This document shows positions 8,503 to 17,228 of a stretch of DNA of 64,000 nt, one piece after another. The translations under genes were made by a program, and so were the position numbers. Origin of the DNA: Flavobacteriales bacterium. Lineage in GTDB: Bacteria; Bacteroidota; Bacteroidia; Flavobacteriales_F; PHOS-HE28. The stretch's first letter is position 1. The number at the start of each line of letters is the position of its first letter. Under the pieces are notes generated by a model, which saw only the letters and a list, made by a program, of their open reading frames with translations, was not told the DNA's origin and did not search any database. Where the stretch lies: the NCBI GenBank assembly GCA_016705955.1, contig JADJKO010000011.1:1-64000 (forward strand). The letters are read 5' to 3'.

Positions 8503-9207
8503 ATGATCGAACTGAAAGGGATCCGCAAGGCCTACCGCATGGGCGCTAACATCATGCCCGTGCTCAAGGGCATCGACCTTCATGTGGATGCCGGTGAAAT
8601 GGTAAGCATCATGGGCGCCAGCGGTTCCGGAAAGAGCACCTTGCTCAACATCATCGGCATCCTGGACAATTACGACAGCGGTGAGTACAAACTGGACAAC
8701 CTGTTGATCAAAGGCCAGAGCGAAACGGAGAACGCATTGCTGCGCAGCAAGTACATCGGCTTCGTGTTCCAGAGCTTCAACCTGATCAATTTCAAGAACG
8801 CGGTGGAGAACGTGGCGCTGCCGCTCTACTACCAAGGTGTTGCACGCCGCAAGCGCAATGACCTCGCGCTGGCCATGTTGGAAAAGGTGGGTTTGAAGGA
8901 TTGGGCGAAGCACATGCCCAACGAGATGAGCGGCGGACAGAAACAGCGCGTGGCCATCGCTCGGGCGCTCATCAGCAACCCGAAGATCATCCTCGCCGAT
9001 GAACCCACAGGAGCACTGGATAGCACCACGAGCCAAGAGGTGATGGAACTGCTGACCAACGTGAACAAAGAACTGGGGCTTACCGTGGTGATCGTTACCC
9101 ACGAGCGCGCGGTAGCCGCCAACACGCAACGCGTCATCCGCCTCAAGGACGGGCTGATCGAGGACGCGCACATGGACCCTGCCTTACTACTCGCCGATGT
9201 TCAGTAG
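8503..9207 (+). CDS. ABC transporter ATP-binding protein, MacB/LolD type
   Basis: A 234-residue ATPase. Walker A is GASGSGKS at residues 38-45, the signature is MSGGQKQRVAIARAL, and Walker B is IILADEPTGALDS with a switch histidine in VIVTHE. The GASGSGKSTLLNIIGxLD and DEPTGALDS wording is typical of the MacB/LolD/FtsE group, which powers mechanotransmission across the envelope rather than membrane pumping. It is the first gene of a four-gene operon and overlaps the next gene by 11 bases. Confidence 0.93.
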   Translation: MIELKGIRKAYRMGANIMPVLKGIDLHVDAGEMVSIMGASGSGKSTLLNIIGILDNYDSGEYKLDNLLIKGQSETENALLRSKYIGFVFQSFNLINFKNAVENVALPLYYQGVARRKRNDLALAMLEKVGLKDWAKHMPNEMSGGQKQRVAIARALISNPKIILADEPTGALDSTTSQEVMELLTNVNKELGLTVVIVTHERAVAANTQRVIRLKDGLIEDAHMDPALLLADVQ

Positions 9208-10447
9208 GGAGACCTGGGGCGAGATCCTGCAGAGCATCGGCAAGAACAAGTTGCGGACGGTGCTCACGGGCTTCGCCGTGTTCTGGGGCATCTTCATGCT
9301 CATCCTGTTGCTCGGACTTGGAGCGGGACTCAAGAACGGCTTCGCGTACAACTTCCGGAACACCGCCGAGAACAGCATCAGCATCTGGGGCGGTGAGACG
9401 AGCAAACCGTGGAATGGCCTGCCCACAAACCGGCAGATCCAACTGGACGAGGAGGATGTGGAAACGCTGCGCAACGCCGTGCCGGGCGTGATCAATATCA
9501 GCGGCAGTTACCGGGTGTGGCGGGGCAACAGCCGGTTGCAGCGTGGTGATAAGTATGGCAGCTACAACATCCACGGCGTGGTGAGCGAGCACCAGCAGTT
9601 GGAGAAGCAGATCATGGATCGCGGACGCTTCATCAACGAAGTGGACGAACAGGAGAAGCGCAAGGTGATCGTGATCGCCGAGGACGCGCGGAAGGAACTC
9701 TTCGCGAAGGATGAAGAGCCCCTGGGTGAATGGCTGAACGTGAACGGGGTCCCCTTTCAAGTAGTGGGCTTGTACCGGTTCGAGAACGAGGGTCGCCACG
9801 GCATGATGGGACGCAGCCCCGTATACATCCCATTGAGCGCGGCACAACAGGTCTTCAATGCGCAGCGCGATGTGGACGAGATCATGTTCAGTTTCTCCGA
9901 CGCCAGTGCAGTGGGCGCCGCCATGGCCGAGCAGCGCGCCATCAGTGCGATCGCGCGGCGCCACAATTTCGACCCCACCGATGAGCGCGCCTTGTGGACG
10001 CAGAACAACGTGGAGAACGTCGGTCAGTTCAACATGATCTTCGGTTTCATCAATGCCTTCATCGTCGTCATCGGTATCGGCAGCTTGGTCGCGGGCATCG
10101 TAGGGATCGGCAACATCATGCTCATCGTGGTGAAGGACCGCACGCGCGAGATCGGCATCCGCAAGGCCTTGGGCGCAACGCCCGCGAACGTCGTGGGGCA
10201 GATCATCCTCGAAGCGCTCTTCGTTACCACCTTGTTCGGATACTTCGGCTTGGCGGCAGGTGTAGGATCGGTGGAAGTGATCGCGAGCCTGGTGCCGGGC
10301 GGTGAGTTCTTCCGCGACCCGACGATCGGTTTCAGCACGGCGGTGTATTCACTGCTTGCCATGCTGGTGGCCGGCACGTTGGCGGGTTATTTCCCGGCGC
10401 GCCGGGCCGCGGCGATACGACCTATTGAAGCACTACGGGACGAATGA
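9197..10447 (+). CDS. ABC transporter permease, MacB-like (first of two)
   Basis: A 416-residue permease with the MacB layout: one N-terminal membrane helix (LRTVLTGFAVFWGIFMLILLL), a ~230-residue periplasmic domain, and three C-terminal helices forming the FtsX-type core, with MLIVVKDRTREIGIRKALGATP between helices 2 and 3. The last residues, YFPARRAAAIRPIEALRDE, are the usual MacB-type end. It starts inside the ATPase gene. With the second permease it should form a heterodimer. Confidence 0.92.
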   Translation: MFSRETWGEILQSIGKNKLRTVLTGFAVFWGIFMLILLLGLGAGLKNGFAYNFRNTAENSISIWGGETSKPWNGLPTNRQIQLDEEDVETLRNAVPGVINISGSYRVWRGNSRLQRGDKYGSYNIHGVVSEHQQLEKQIMDRGRFINEVDEQEKRKVIVIAEDARKELFAKDEEPLGEWLNVNGVPFQVVGLYRFENEGRHGMMGRSPVYIPLSAAQQVFNAQRDVDEIMFSFSDASAVGAAMAEQRAISAIARRHNFDPTDERALWTQNNVENVGQFNMIFGFINAFIVVIGIGSLVAGIVGIGNIMLIVVKDRTREIGIRKALGATPANVVGQIILEALFVTTLFGYFGLAAGVGSVEVIASLVPGGEFFRDPTIGFSTAVYSLLAMLVAGTLAGYFPARRAAAIRPIEALRDE

Positions 10448-10459
10448 CGATGCGAAGCC

Positions 10460-11710
10460 ATGTTCGATAAGGACCGTTGGAACGAGGTGATGCTGACGCT
10501 GATGCGCAACAAACTGCGCAGCTTCCTCACCATGCTTGGCGTGGCCTGGGGCATCTTCATGCTCGTGGTCATGCTTGGTATGGGGAATGGGTTGAAGCAT
10601 GCGGTCATGGATGGCTTCAATGGCTTCGCGAGCAATTGCGCCTTCATCTGGACCATGCCCACCACCAAGCCGTACGGTGGCTTCCAAAGCGGGCGACGTT
10701 TCAATTTCGACAATGAGGACACGCGCATCATCCGCGAGCACATCGAAGGACTGGAACTGTGCTCCCCGGAATTGCAACTCGGCGGCTGGCGCGGCGGCAA
10801 CAACGTGAACTACAACGGCAAGACGGCGGCGTTTTCCATCTATGGCGCCGAACCGGAAGTGATCCAGGTGGAGGCGGTGCTGGTGAAACAGGGCCGCTTC
10901 CTGAACAAGCAGGACCTCAACGAGGAGCGCAAGATCTGCGTGATCGGTAAGGAGGTGCTGAACCTGTTATTCGGGAAGGAGGATCCCATGGGCAAGTACA
11001 TCCGCATCAACGGCGTGTACTTCAAAGTGGTGGGTGTGATGGCCAAGAAAGGCAGCGCACAAATGGGTGACAATCCGGACGCCAAGATCTACGTGCCGTT
11101 CACCACCTTCCAGAAGGCCTTCAACAGCCTCAATCAGGTGCATTGGTTCAATGTGGTGGCCAAGCCCGGTGTGGAAGTGAGCAAGATGGAGAAGGAGATC
11201 AAGCTCCTCTTGGCGCGCAGGCACCGCGTGGATCCCAACGACGAGAACGCCTTCGGCAGTTTCAACCTGCAGGAGATCTACACCATGATGAACATGTTGT
11301 TCGTGGTCATCGCGGGGGTCAGTTGGTTCGTCGGGATCTGTTCGCTCATCGCGGGGGTGATCGGCATCGGCAACATCATGCTCATCAGCATCAAGGAGCG
11401 CACGAAGGAGATCGGCATCCGACGCAGCATCGGTGCCACGCCACGAGCCATCACCGGCCAGATCATGCAGGAGGCGCTCACGCTCATCCTCATCGCCGGG
11501 TACTTCGGCCTATTGGCGGCGGTCGGCCTGCTCGAAGCCACGCGTGCGCTGATGGGCGATGGCAGTGACTTCTTCAAGAATCCAGGGGTTGACATCAACG
11601 TGGCGTTGGTGGCCTTCACCGTACTCATCATCTCCGGGCTCTTCGCGGGTTATCTACCCGCCCGCAGGGCCTTGGCCATCAAAGCAGTTGACGCATTAAG
11701 AGCAGAGTGA
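10460..11710 (+). CDS. ABC transporter permease, MacB-like (second of two)
   Basis: A 416-residue permease with the same architecture and length as the preceding gene but clearly diverged in the periplasmic domain. The hallmark MLISIKERTKEIGIRRSIGATP loop and YLPARRALAIKAVDALRAE end are present. It begins 12 bases after the first permease stops. Two unequal permeases point to an asymmetric pump, as in several Bacteroidota MacB-type systems; the substrate is unknown. Confidence 0.92.
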   Translation: MFDKDRWNEVMLTLMRNKLRSFLTMLGVAWGIFMLVVMLGMGNGLKHAVMDGFNGFASNCAFIWTMPTTKPYGGFQSGRRFNFDNEDTRIIREHIEGLELCSPELQLGGWRGGNNVNYNGKTAAFSIYGAEPEVIQVEAVLVKQGRFLNKQDLNEERKICVIGKEVLNLLFGKEDPMGKYIRINGVYFKVVGVMAKKGSAQMGDNPDAKIYVPFTTFQKAFNSLNQVHWFNVVAKPGVEVSKMEKEIKLLLARRHRVDPNDENAFGSFNLQEIYTMMNMLFVVIAGVSWFVGICSLIAGVIGIGNIMLISIKERTKEIGIRRSIGATPRAITGQIMQEALTLILIAGYFGLLAAVGLLEATRALMGDGSDFFKNPGVDINVALVAFTVLIISGLFAGYLPARRALAIKAVDALRAE

Positions 11711-11714
11711 ACCC

Positions 11715-12839
11715 ATGAAAAAGTTCTTCAAGTACCTCCTTCTCATCGGCCTCGTCGTTCTATTCTTCTGGACCATGTGGTTCCTCTATGCCAAGAGCAA
11801 CCCACCGGCGGATGAGTTCAAGACGGAGAAGCCCACGAAGAACAACATCATCAAGAAGACCGTGGCCAACGGCAAGATCGTGCCGCGCAAGGAGATCCTG
11901 ATCAAACCTGTCGTGAGCGGCATCATCCGCGAACTGTACGTGGAGGCAGGTGACATCGTGAAGAAGGACCAGGCCTTGGCCAAGATCCAGATCGTGCCGG
12001 ACATGCTCTCGTTGAGCAACTCGGAGAACCGCGTGAAGAATGCGGAGATCGCGGTACAGAACGCGCAGATGAATTTCGATCGGAACAAGCCGCTGTTGGA
12101 CAAGGGCGTGATCGCTGCCGCGGAGATGCAGACCTATGACATCGCGTTGCGCAACGCGAAACAGGAACTGGATGCCGCGAGGGAGGCGCTGCAAGTAGTG
12201 CGCGATGGGATCAGTCGCAGCAGTGCGGGCAACACGGTGGTGCGCAGCACGATAGACGGCATGGTGCTCGACGTACCGGTGAAGGAGGGGAACAGCGTGA
12301 TCGAGCGCAACAACTTCAACGAAGGCACGACCATAGCGGCCATCGCCGACATGACCGACCTGATCTTCCAAGGCAAAGTGGATGAGAGCGAAGTGGGCAA
12401 GGTGAGGCTGGGAATGCCCGTGGTGCTCACCGTGGGTGCGATCGAGGATGCCAAGTGGGATGCGGATCTGGAATACATCGCACCGAAGGGTGTGGAAGAG
12501 AACGGTGCCATCCAGTTCGAGATCCGCGCGGCGGTGAAAGTGAAGGAAGGCCAACATCTGCGCAGCGGCTACAGTGGCAATGCCGATATTGAACTCGACC
12601 GCCGTGACAGTGTGCTCACCGTACCCGAAAGCGTGGTGGAGTTCAACGCGAAGGGCGATAGCGCCTTCGTGCAATTGAAGCAGCCCGGCGATCGCGCAAC
12701 GTACAAGCGTACCTACATCAAGACCGGGCTCAGCGATGGGCTCAACATCGAAGTGCTCTCAGGGATCGATGCCGCAGCAGAACTGAAGGGCGCGAAGAAG
12801 GAGGAGGAGAAGAAGGAGCACGAAATGGGAGGGGATTGA
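11715..12839 (+). CDS. periplasmic adaptor subunit (HlyD/MacA family)
   Basis: A 374-residue membrane fusion protein. Residues 1-25 are an N-terminal membrane anchor (YLLLIGLVVLFFWTMWFLYA). A lipoyl-like half (KPVVSGIIRELYVEAGDIV) is followed by a coiled-coil hairpin (ENRVKNAEIAVQNAQMNFDRN to AKQELDAAREALQVVRDG), the second lipoyl half (TIDGMVLDVPVKEGNSVI) and beta-barrel domains. The tail is rich in Lys and Glu. It links the two permeases to an outer-membrane factor; no TolC-like gene lies in the window. Confidence 0.9.
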   Translation: MKKFFKYLLLIGLVVLFFWTMWFLYAKSNPPADEFKTEKPTKNNIIKKTVANGKIVPRKEILIKPVVSGIIRELYVEAGDIVKKDQALAKIQIVPDMLSLSNSENRVKNAEIAVQNAQMNFDRNKPLLDKGVIAAAEMQTYDIALRNAKQELDAAREALQVVRDGISRSSAGNTVVRSTIDGMVLDVPVKEGNSVIERNNFNEGTTIAAIADMTDLIFQGKVDESEVGKVRLGMPVVLTVGAIEDAKWDADLEYIAPKGVEENGAIQFEIRAAVKVKEGQHLRSGYSGNADIELDRRDSVLTVPESVVEFNAKGDSAFVQLKQPGDRATYKRTYIKTGLSDGLNIEVLSGIDAAAELKGAKKEEEKKEHEMGGD

Positions 12840-12840
12840 C

Positions 12841-13239
12841 CTAGACCAGATCCCACACAGTGTGCTTGCGTCGCGGTGCGAAGCTCAAGAGGAACGTGGC
12901 CGGAACATTGGCGAAGGGCACGGCTGTGAGAAGTCCGATCCAATGGTTCCATCCTGCATCCCGTGCGCGATGCACGCTGTTCCAAACAAGCGCCGTGAAG
13001 AAAAGGAAGGTACTGGCGCAGATCGCTGATGAGAGATCGCCGGTGAGCCACGGCTCGATCAGCGTAAAAGGGTTCAACCAACCGTAGGCGATCAAGCCGA
13101 TATCAGGTTGAGGTACGGCCACCGCCAAGGTGATGCTGTCGGCAATAAGCTTTGCGGCGATCAACGCGGCCACGTTCCGTTGGTAGGTGAGCCGGTCCGT
13201 GCGTCCATCGCAATGCAGGAGATGTGATAGGGCTTTCAT
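12841..13239 (-). CDS. DUF805-like small membrane protein
   Basis: A 132-residue protein with about four membrane helices. It begins near GRTDRLTYQRNVAAL, and a later loop reads RARDAGWNHWIGLLTAVP. The xRxRDxGWxxW arrangement before the last helices resembles DUF805 membrane proteins. The ATG at 13239 gives MKALSHLLHCDGRTDR; longer readings run into the neighbouring gene. It follows the epimerase stop by five bases and may be its operon partner, and it ends one base from the convergent adaptor gene. Confidence 0.6.
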   Translation of the reverse strand: MKALSHLLHCDGRTDRLTYQRNVAALIAAKLIADSITLAVAVPQPDIGLIAYGWLNPFTLIEPWLTGDLSSAICASTFLFFTALVWNSVHRARDAGWNHWIGLLTAVPFANVPATFLLSFAPRRKHTVWDLV

Positions 13240-13244
13240 CGCGA

Positions 13245-14177
13245 TCAAGGTTGATGCGTTGGAGCATTGCACAATTCGTCCAGCGCGGTGTGGATGGTGG
13301 GATGTCGGAATGTGAAGCCGAGTTGCAACGCACGGTTCGGAATTACCCGCCTGCTCTTCAGCACAAGTTCCGTTTCCGTTCGGAGCATGATCGCGCCCAT
13401 GGGTAATAGCCAAGTGGGCGTGTTGATGTGGAAGAGGGGCTTGATGCGTTTGCGCAATGCGGTCATCAGTTCCGTTTCCGGTAATGGGTTCGGCGCCGCC
13501 AGATTGATGATGCCTTTGGCTTTGGGAGTGTCAATGAGCCACTGGAAGAACTGAGCGACATCCGTTTCATGCACCCAACTCACGAATTGCTTCCCGCTTC
13601 CGTGATGACCGCCCAGACCAACGCGCGTGAGTTGCGCAAAGCGCGGGAATGCACCACCGCGTGGGCTGAAGACCATAGCGGACCGCACTGCCACTTGGCG
13701 GACACCCGCGCGTTGATGCGCGAAGAATTCCTTTTCCCAAGCCAGCACTACCTGAGGACTGAAGTCGTTACCCGACTCACCGGTCTGCTCATCCATTGCC
13801 CGATCTTCTGCGTGGCGGTACACCGTCGCACTGCTCATGTTGATCCATAGCGCAGGAGGCTTCGCACACTTTGATAGGGCGTTCCCCAATGCACGCGTGG
13901 CCAGGACGCGGCTGTTCAGGATCAAGGCTTTGTTCTTCGCCGTGTAGCGACAATCCACACTGCGACCAGCCAGGTTGATGACGACATCCGCGCCATCGAG
14001 TTCTTTCGTCCATGGACCTTCTGTACGTCCATCCCAATTCACCTGTCGGACGGATGGAAGAGTTCCATGTCGTCCTCTTGTGAGGACGATCACCTCATCC
14101 CCGCGTTCAACAAAGTGTTGTTGGAGGATCACCCCCATGGTGCCGGTACCTCCGGCCAGGATCACTTTGCGTGGCAT
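13245..14177 (-). CDS. TIGR01777-type NAD(P)-binding epimerase family protein
   Basis: A 310-residue extended short-chain dehydrogenase-like protein. The N-terminal nucleotide-binding motif is ILAGGTGTMG (residues 6-15). VVINLAGRSVDCRYTAKNK and MSSATVYRH match the YfcH/SulA-epimerase-like family, and the C-terminal ~50 residues (LPMGAIMLRTETELVLKSRR) match the DUF1731 end. Its biochemical role is unknown across the family. It lies 58 bases downstream of the GbsR-like regulator and has a copy of the same putative operator directly upstream, so it is probably controlled by that regulator. Confidence 0.88.
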   Translation of the reverse strand: MPRKVILAGGTGTMGVILQQHFVERGDEVIVLTRGRHGTLPSVRQVNWDGRTEGPWTKELDGADVVINLAGRSVDCRYTAKNKALILNSRVLATRALGNALSKCAKPPALWINMSSATVYRHAEDRAMDEQTGESGNDFSPQVVLAWEKEFFAHQRAGVRQVAVRSAMVFSPRGGAFPRFAQLTRVGLGGHHGSGKQFVSWVHETDVAQFFQWLIDTPKAKGIINLAAPNPLPETELMTALRKRIKPLFHINTPTWLLPMGAIMLRTETELVLKSRRVIPNRALQLGFTFRHPTIHTALDELCNAPTHQP

Positions 14178-14193
14178 GGATTAGCGGGTTGTA

Positions 14194-14213
14194 GTTTCAG
14201 GAAGTAGTGAAAC
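14194..14213 (-). promoter_or_regulatory. putative operator GTTTCA-N8-TGAAAC upstream of the epimerase gene
   Basis: A perfect 6-bp inverted repeat with an 8-base spacer, 17 bases upstream of the ATG at 14177. The same dyad with one mismatch and identical spacing precedes the regulator gene at 14799-14818. This suggests a shared binding site for the GbsR/MarR-like protein. Confidence 0.5.
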
Positions 14214-14235
14214 ATAGTATCGAAAAAAAGCGTCG

Positions 14236-14763
14236 TCATTTCAGCAACGTACTTGCCGCCTTCACGAACCACTGCACATCGCGGCGCGTACTGTGATCAA
14301 GCAACGTGTCCAAGCGGGTGGTGAGGTCGTGCAGATCATGCGTCATCTTCCGGAAGCTTTTTGCTTCCGGGCTGGTTCCTGGAACATCCTCCAATTCATC
14401 CAGCAAGCGGACCAAAGGCTCCAACTCTCTCTTCTTTCGCTCGCGTGTGATGTGGGTGGCCACCTTCCACACATCCTTCTCCGCTTCAAAGAACTCACGT
14501 CGCTCACCGGTCTTCAACACGCGGCGCACCAAGCTCCAGTCGATCAGCGCGCGCAGGTTCATGTTCGCGTTGCCCCGGCTGATGTTCAACTCCTCCATTG
14601 CATCCTCCGTGCATAGAGGTTCGTGGCTGATGAGCAGGAGCGCATGCACTTGGGCCATGCTCCGATTGATCCCCCACGCGCTACCGAAAGCGCCCCACGC
14701 TTCAATGAACTTGGCGCGGGCTTCCTTCAGTTCCGCATTCATCGCGGTAGGGGTGGTTGCCAT
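14236..14763 (-). CDS. GbsR/MarR family transcriptional regulator
   Basis: A 175-residue winged-helix regulator. The DNA-binding region is GINRSMAQVHALLLISHEPL, then MEELNISRGNANMNLRALIDW (recognition helix with SRGNANMNL, the GbsR-subfamily hallmark), then the wing (VLKTGERREFFEAEKDVWKV). The C-terminus is helical and probably dimerises. The ATG at 14763 is chosen over a TTG five codons earlier because it is 12 bases from a perfect TACATTTG box. The operator-like dyad lies just upstream of that box, so autorepression is likely. Confidence 0.85.
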   Translation of the reverse strand: MATTPTAMNAELKEARAKFIEAWGAFGSAWGINRSMAQVHALLLISHEPLCTEDAMEELNISRGNANMNLRALIDWSLVRRVLKTGERREFFEAEKDVWKVATHITRERKKRELEPLVRLLDELEDVPGTSPEAKSFRKMTHDLHDLTTRLDTLLDHSTRRDVQWFVKAASTLLK

Positions 14764-14775
14764 GGTTGAACGCCT

Positions 14776-14783
14776 CAAATGTA
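14776..14783 (-). promoter_or_regulatory. putative -7 box TACATTTG of the GbsR-like gene
   Basis: An exact TAnnTTTG match 12 bases before the ATG at 14763. The dyad 14799-14818 sits immediately upstream, between this box and the expected -33 position. Confidence 0.5.
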
Positions 14784-14798
14784 GACGGAATACTTAAA

Positions 14799-14818
14799 GT
14801 TCCAAATAGTATTGAAAC
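14799..14818 (-). promoter_or_regulatory. putative operator GTTCCA-N8-TGAAAC upstream of the GbsR-like gene
   Basis: Five of six half-site positions pair, with the same 8-base spacer as the dyad at 14194-14213. Its place upstream of the -7 box would block RNA polymerase when bound. Confidence 0.5.
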
Positions 14819-14880
14819 ATGATTCCCAACACATGAACGTCGATGCTCAGGATCAGGAACGGTCGATAAAGGATGATGTA

Positions 14881-15480
14881 CTAGGGGATGGTGCCGCCGC
14901 AGAACGAGGGACACGGCTCCGTGCAGACCACCGATGGCGGGGCCGGATTCACGGTCCCACTGCTCCCGGCGAGTTTCACAGGCGCCATGCGCATGGAATA
15001 GGTGGCCAACCGCTCAGGGGTGAGTTTCACGCCGTTGCATCCGGCGGCGGTGATCATATCCGAGACTTCGGTTCGCTTGAATCTGGCCGAGTAGCTCATT
15101 TCATGGGCGGCCTTCACGTAACCGATGTGAGTGATCGCTTCGTCGCGTGTGAGGTCCACCACGAGCGTGGTTCCTTTGCTGATCCGATCATACATCTTGT
15201 ACTTCAAGGTGGTGCCGTTGTAGATCTCCTCACCTGAATCCTTGGTCGCGATGGCGATCACCGTGCCTTGGGTATCGCCGGAAGTGCGACGCGCGTTGTA
15301 GAACCGGATGTACGCACACGACGGGTCCGCCATCAATCCATTCAATTTCGCGGCATCGAGGTAGCCATCCACGAAGCCGGCTTCACCGGCAAGGCTCTTT
15401 GGTGGATTGGTGCAGCCGGAGTTCAGCAGGGCAATGCCAAGTGGCATCAACAGCGCAAGCGATCGGATCCCGTGGTTCAT
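14881..15480 (-). CDS. lipoprotein of unknown function
   Basis: A 199-residue protein with a lipoprotein signal peptide and lipobox (IALLNSGC, Cys at residue 23). The mature part has beta-rich segments (SCAYIRFYNARRTSGDTQGT, GTTLVVDLTRDEAITHIGYV) and a C-terminus rich in Pro, Cys and Gly (PAPPSVVCTEPCPSFCGG) that could form disulphides. It was not matched to a known family. It is separated from the genes on either side by more than 110 bases and is probably transcribed alone. Confidence 0.65.
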   Translation of the reverse strand: MNHGIRSLALLMPLGIALLNSGCTNPPKSLAGEAGFVDGYLDAAKLNGLMADPSCAYIRFYNARRTSGDTQGTVIAIATKDSGEEIYNGTTLKYKMYDRISKGTTLVVDLTRDEAITHIGYVKAAHEMSYSARFKRTEVSDMITAAGCNGVKLTPERLATYSMRMAPVKLAGSSGTVNPAPPSVVCTEPCPSFCGGTIP

Positions 15481-15672
15481 GGTCTGGGGCTTTCCCGAAA
15501 GCTAGCGGTTGGCAGCATCCGACCTTCAATTCCCCGAAAATATTCCGACCGGAACCATATCGGCCCAAGGCCACCCCCGTTGAAGGACCCCTCGAACTCG
15601 CCGGGTCGGGGAGAACGCGGTTGGCGATCCACCTGTGGTGTGCGGCGGTCCGGCTTTTCCGGAACCTTCGCC

Positions 15673-17217
15673 TCACCACCGCATGCTCACCGGCTCGCTC
15701 GCTCCGCTCTCCGTGCCATCGGGAAGCACCAAGCGCAGCACGTACAAGTGCAGGGCACCCGCAGCGGTCGATCCATCGGTGTATCCCGATGCGTCGATAG
15801 GCAAGGACTTCAAGAGCTCGGGCTCGCCGTTGTCCACGGCGCGGTACAGGTTGAAGCCTTTGCCATGGCGTTCCCGGGCGGCCCATTCCAATGCGATGCC
15901 TTTCACTGTGCGATGCGCCATCATCATGCGCGGCACTTGGGCGGCCGGATCATCGCCCACCAGCACGACGGACGCGGAAGGAACACCCCGTGTACCGGTG
16001 AACGACACGCCCACCACGCGATAGGTGTAGGACCGGTTCGCCGTTGCGGTCGGGTCCTTGAACACCGTGATGCCCGGCTCCAACGGCTGCGTATTCATCA
16101 CTTTGAATTCGGTGCTCCCCGCATCGGCGCGCTCCACGTTAGTCTGGAAAGCGCCAGGTGCCCCGGCCCATGGATCGCGCCAACTGATCATGACCGTATC
16201 ATCCAACAGACGCACGGCAACATCCGTGGGCGTGTTCGGCGTGCGGCCATCGACCGCTTGGATCGTGACATTCTCTGAAGGCTCGCTGATCGTTCCGCCG
16301 ATGCCCACGGCCCGCACACGGTAGCTCCGCACGCCGCGATCGGTCGCCGCACTGTCCGTCCACTGCACGGGTCCTGCGGACGATGCACGGATCCCATCGG
16401 CGACGAGCACGTACTTCTCTTCCCTCGGTGCTCCCCGCTCCACTTGGTAGTACGCGATGTCCGGTCCGCCATGCGGCCAATAAAGCGTGACTCCGTAAAG
16501 CTCCGCTTTGGCGATCACGCCGCTGGGCGGTGCTGCGGGCGGAGCGGTATTGCTCAAGCCTTGCACGGGCATGCTCACCGTGGAGTTGCCCACCACGTCG
16601 ATCACTTCCACGCGGTAGAAGTAGGTCTCCTTCACCCGTTGCACGCGATCCACGTACACCGTGTCGGCAGCGTCCACGTCCGCGAGGCGCAGGTACGGGC
16701 CATCGAATTTCTCGGCCCGGTGGATCGCGATGCCGCGCGCACGTTCCGGGTTCTCCAAGGCCCATCGCAGGCGGATGCTCCGCGCGCCGGGCACGTCCTC
16801 GGCATGGATGGAACGCAGCCAAGGCCGGGCCTCTTCATGCAGGTTGTTCGCAGTGGTCCATGGGGACGATGGTCCTTCGCGACCTGCGGAATCCACAGGC
16901 ATCAGGCGGTACTCGTAGATCCCCAGTTCGGTGAACAGCGTGTCCCAGCACTGCACGATCGTGGTGTCGTGCCGCGTGCCGAAGAAGATGACCGGATGGA
17001 TCTCCGCTTCGGTGCCCACATGCTGCCGACGGCGGTACACGCGCACCGAGGCCAGTTCGCATGCGGGCGATGCCCAGGCGATCCGGATGCGTTCGCCATC
17101 GGTAGCGGCGGAAAGAGGACGCAACGCGCAGGACTTGCCTGCGGAGGTGGAGGACGTAGTGCTCTGGCCCATGCAAGGAAGCGCGAGCGATAAGAGGGGA
17201 AGGAGGATCGTTCTCAT
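15673..17217 (-). CDS. secreted multi-fibronectin-type-III-like protein, third gene of the surface trio
   Basis: A 514-residue secreted protein. The ATG at 17217 gives a signal peptide (MRTILLPLLSLALPCMGQ). The rest is about four fibronectin-III-like beta sandwiches with recurring endings such as YEYRLMPVDSAGREGPSS, YFYRVEVIDVVGNSTVS, RSYRVRAVGIGGTISEPS and YTYRVVGVSFTGTRGVPS. There is no T9SS sorting domain and no membrane anchor, so retention may depend on a partner. It starts 11 bases after the stop of the giant protein gene. This packing implies co-expression with that protein and the upstream barrel. Ligand unknown. Confidence 0.75.
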   Translation of the reverse strand: MRTILLPLLSLALPCMGQSTTSSTSAGKSCALRPLSAATDGERIRIAWASPACELASVRVYRRRQHVGTEAEIHPVIFFGTRHDTTIVQCWDTLFTELGIYEYRLMPVDSAGREGPSSPWTTANNLHEEARPWLRSIHAEDVPGARSIRLRWALENPERARGIAIHRAEKFDGPYLRLADVDAADTVYVDRVQRVKETYFYRVEVIDVVGNSTVSMPVQGLSNTAPPAAPPSGVIAKAELYGVTLYWPHGGPDIAYYQVERGAPREEKYVLVADGIRASSAGPVQWTDSAATDRGVRSYRVRAVGIGGTISEPSENVTIQAVDGRTPNTPTDVAVRLLDDTVMISWRDPWAGAPGAFQTNVERADAGSTEFKVMNTQPLEPGITVFKDPTATANRSYTYRVVGVSFTGTRGVPSASVVLVGDDPAAQVPRMMMAHRTVKGIALEWAARERHGKGFNLYRAVDNGEPELLKSLPIDASGYTDGSTAAGALHLYVLRLVLPDGTESGASEPVSMRW

Positions 17218-17228
17218 GGTCGTTGCAG

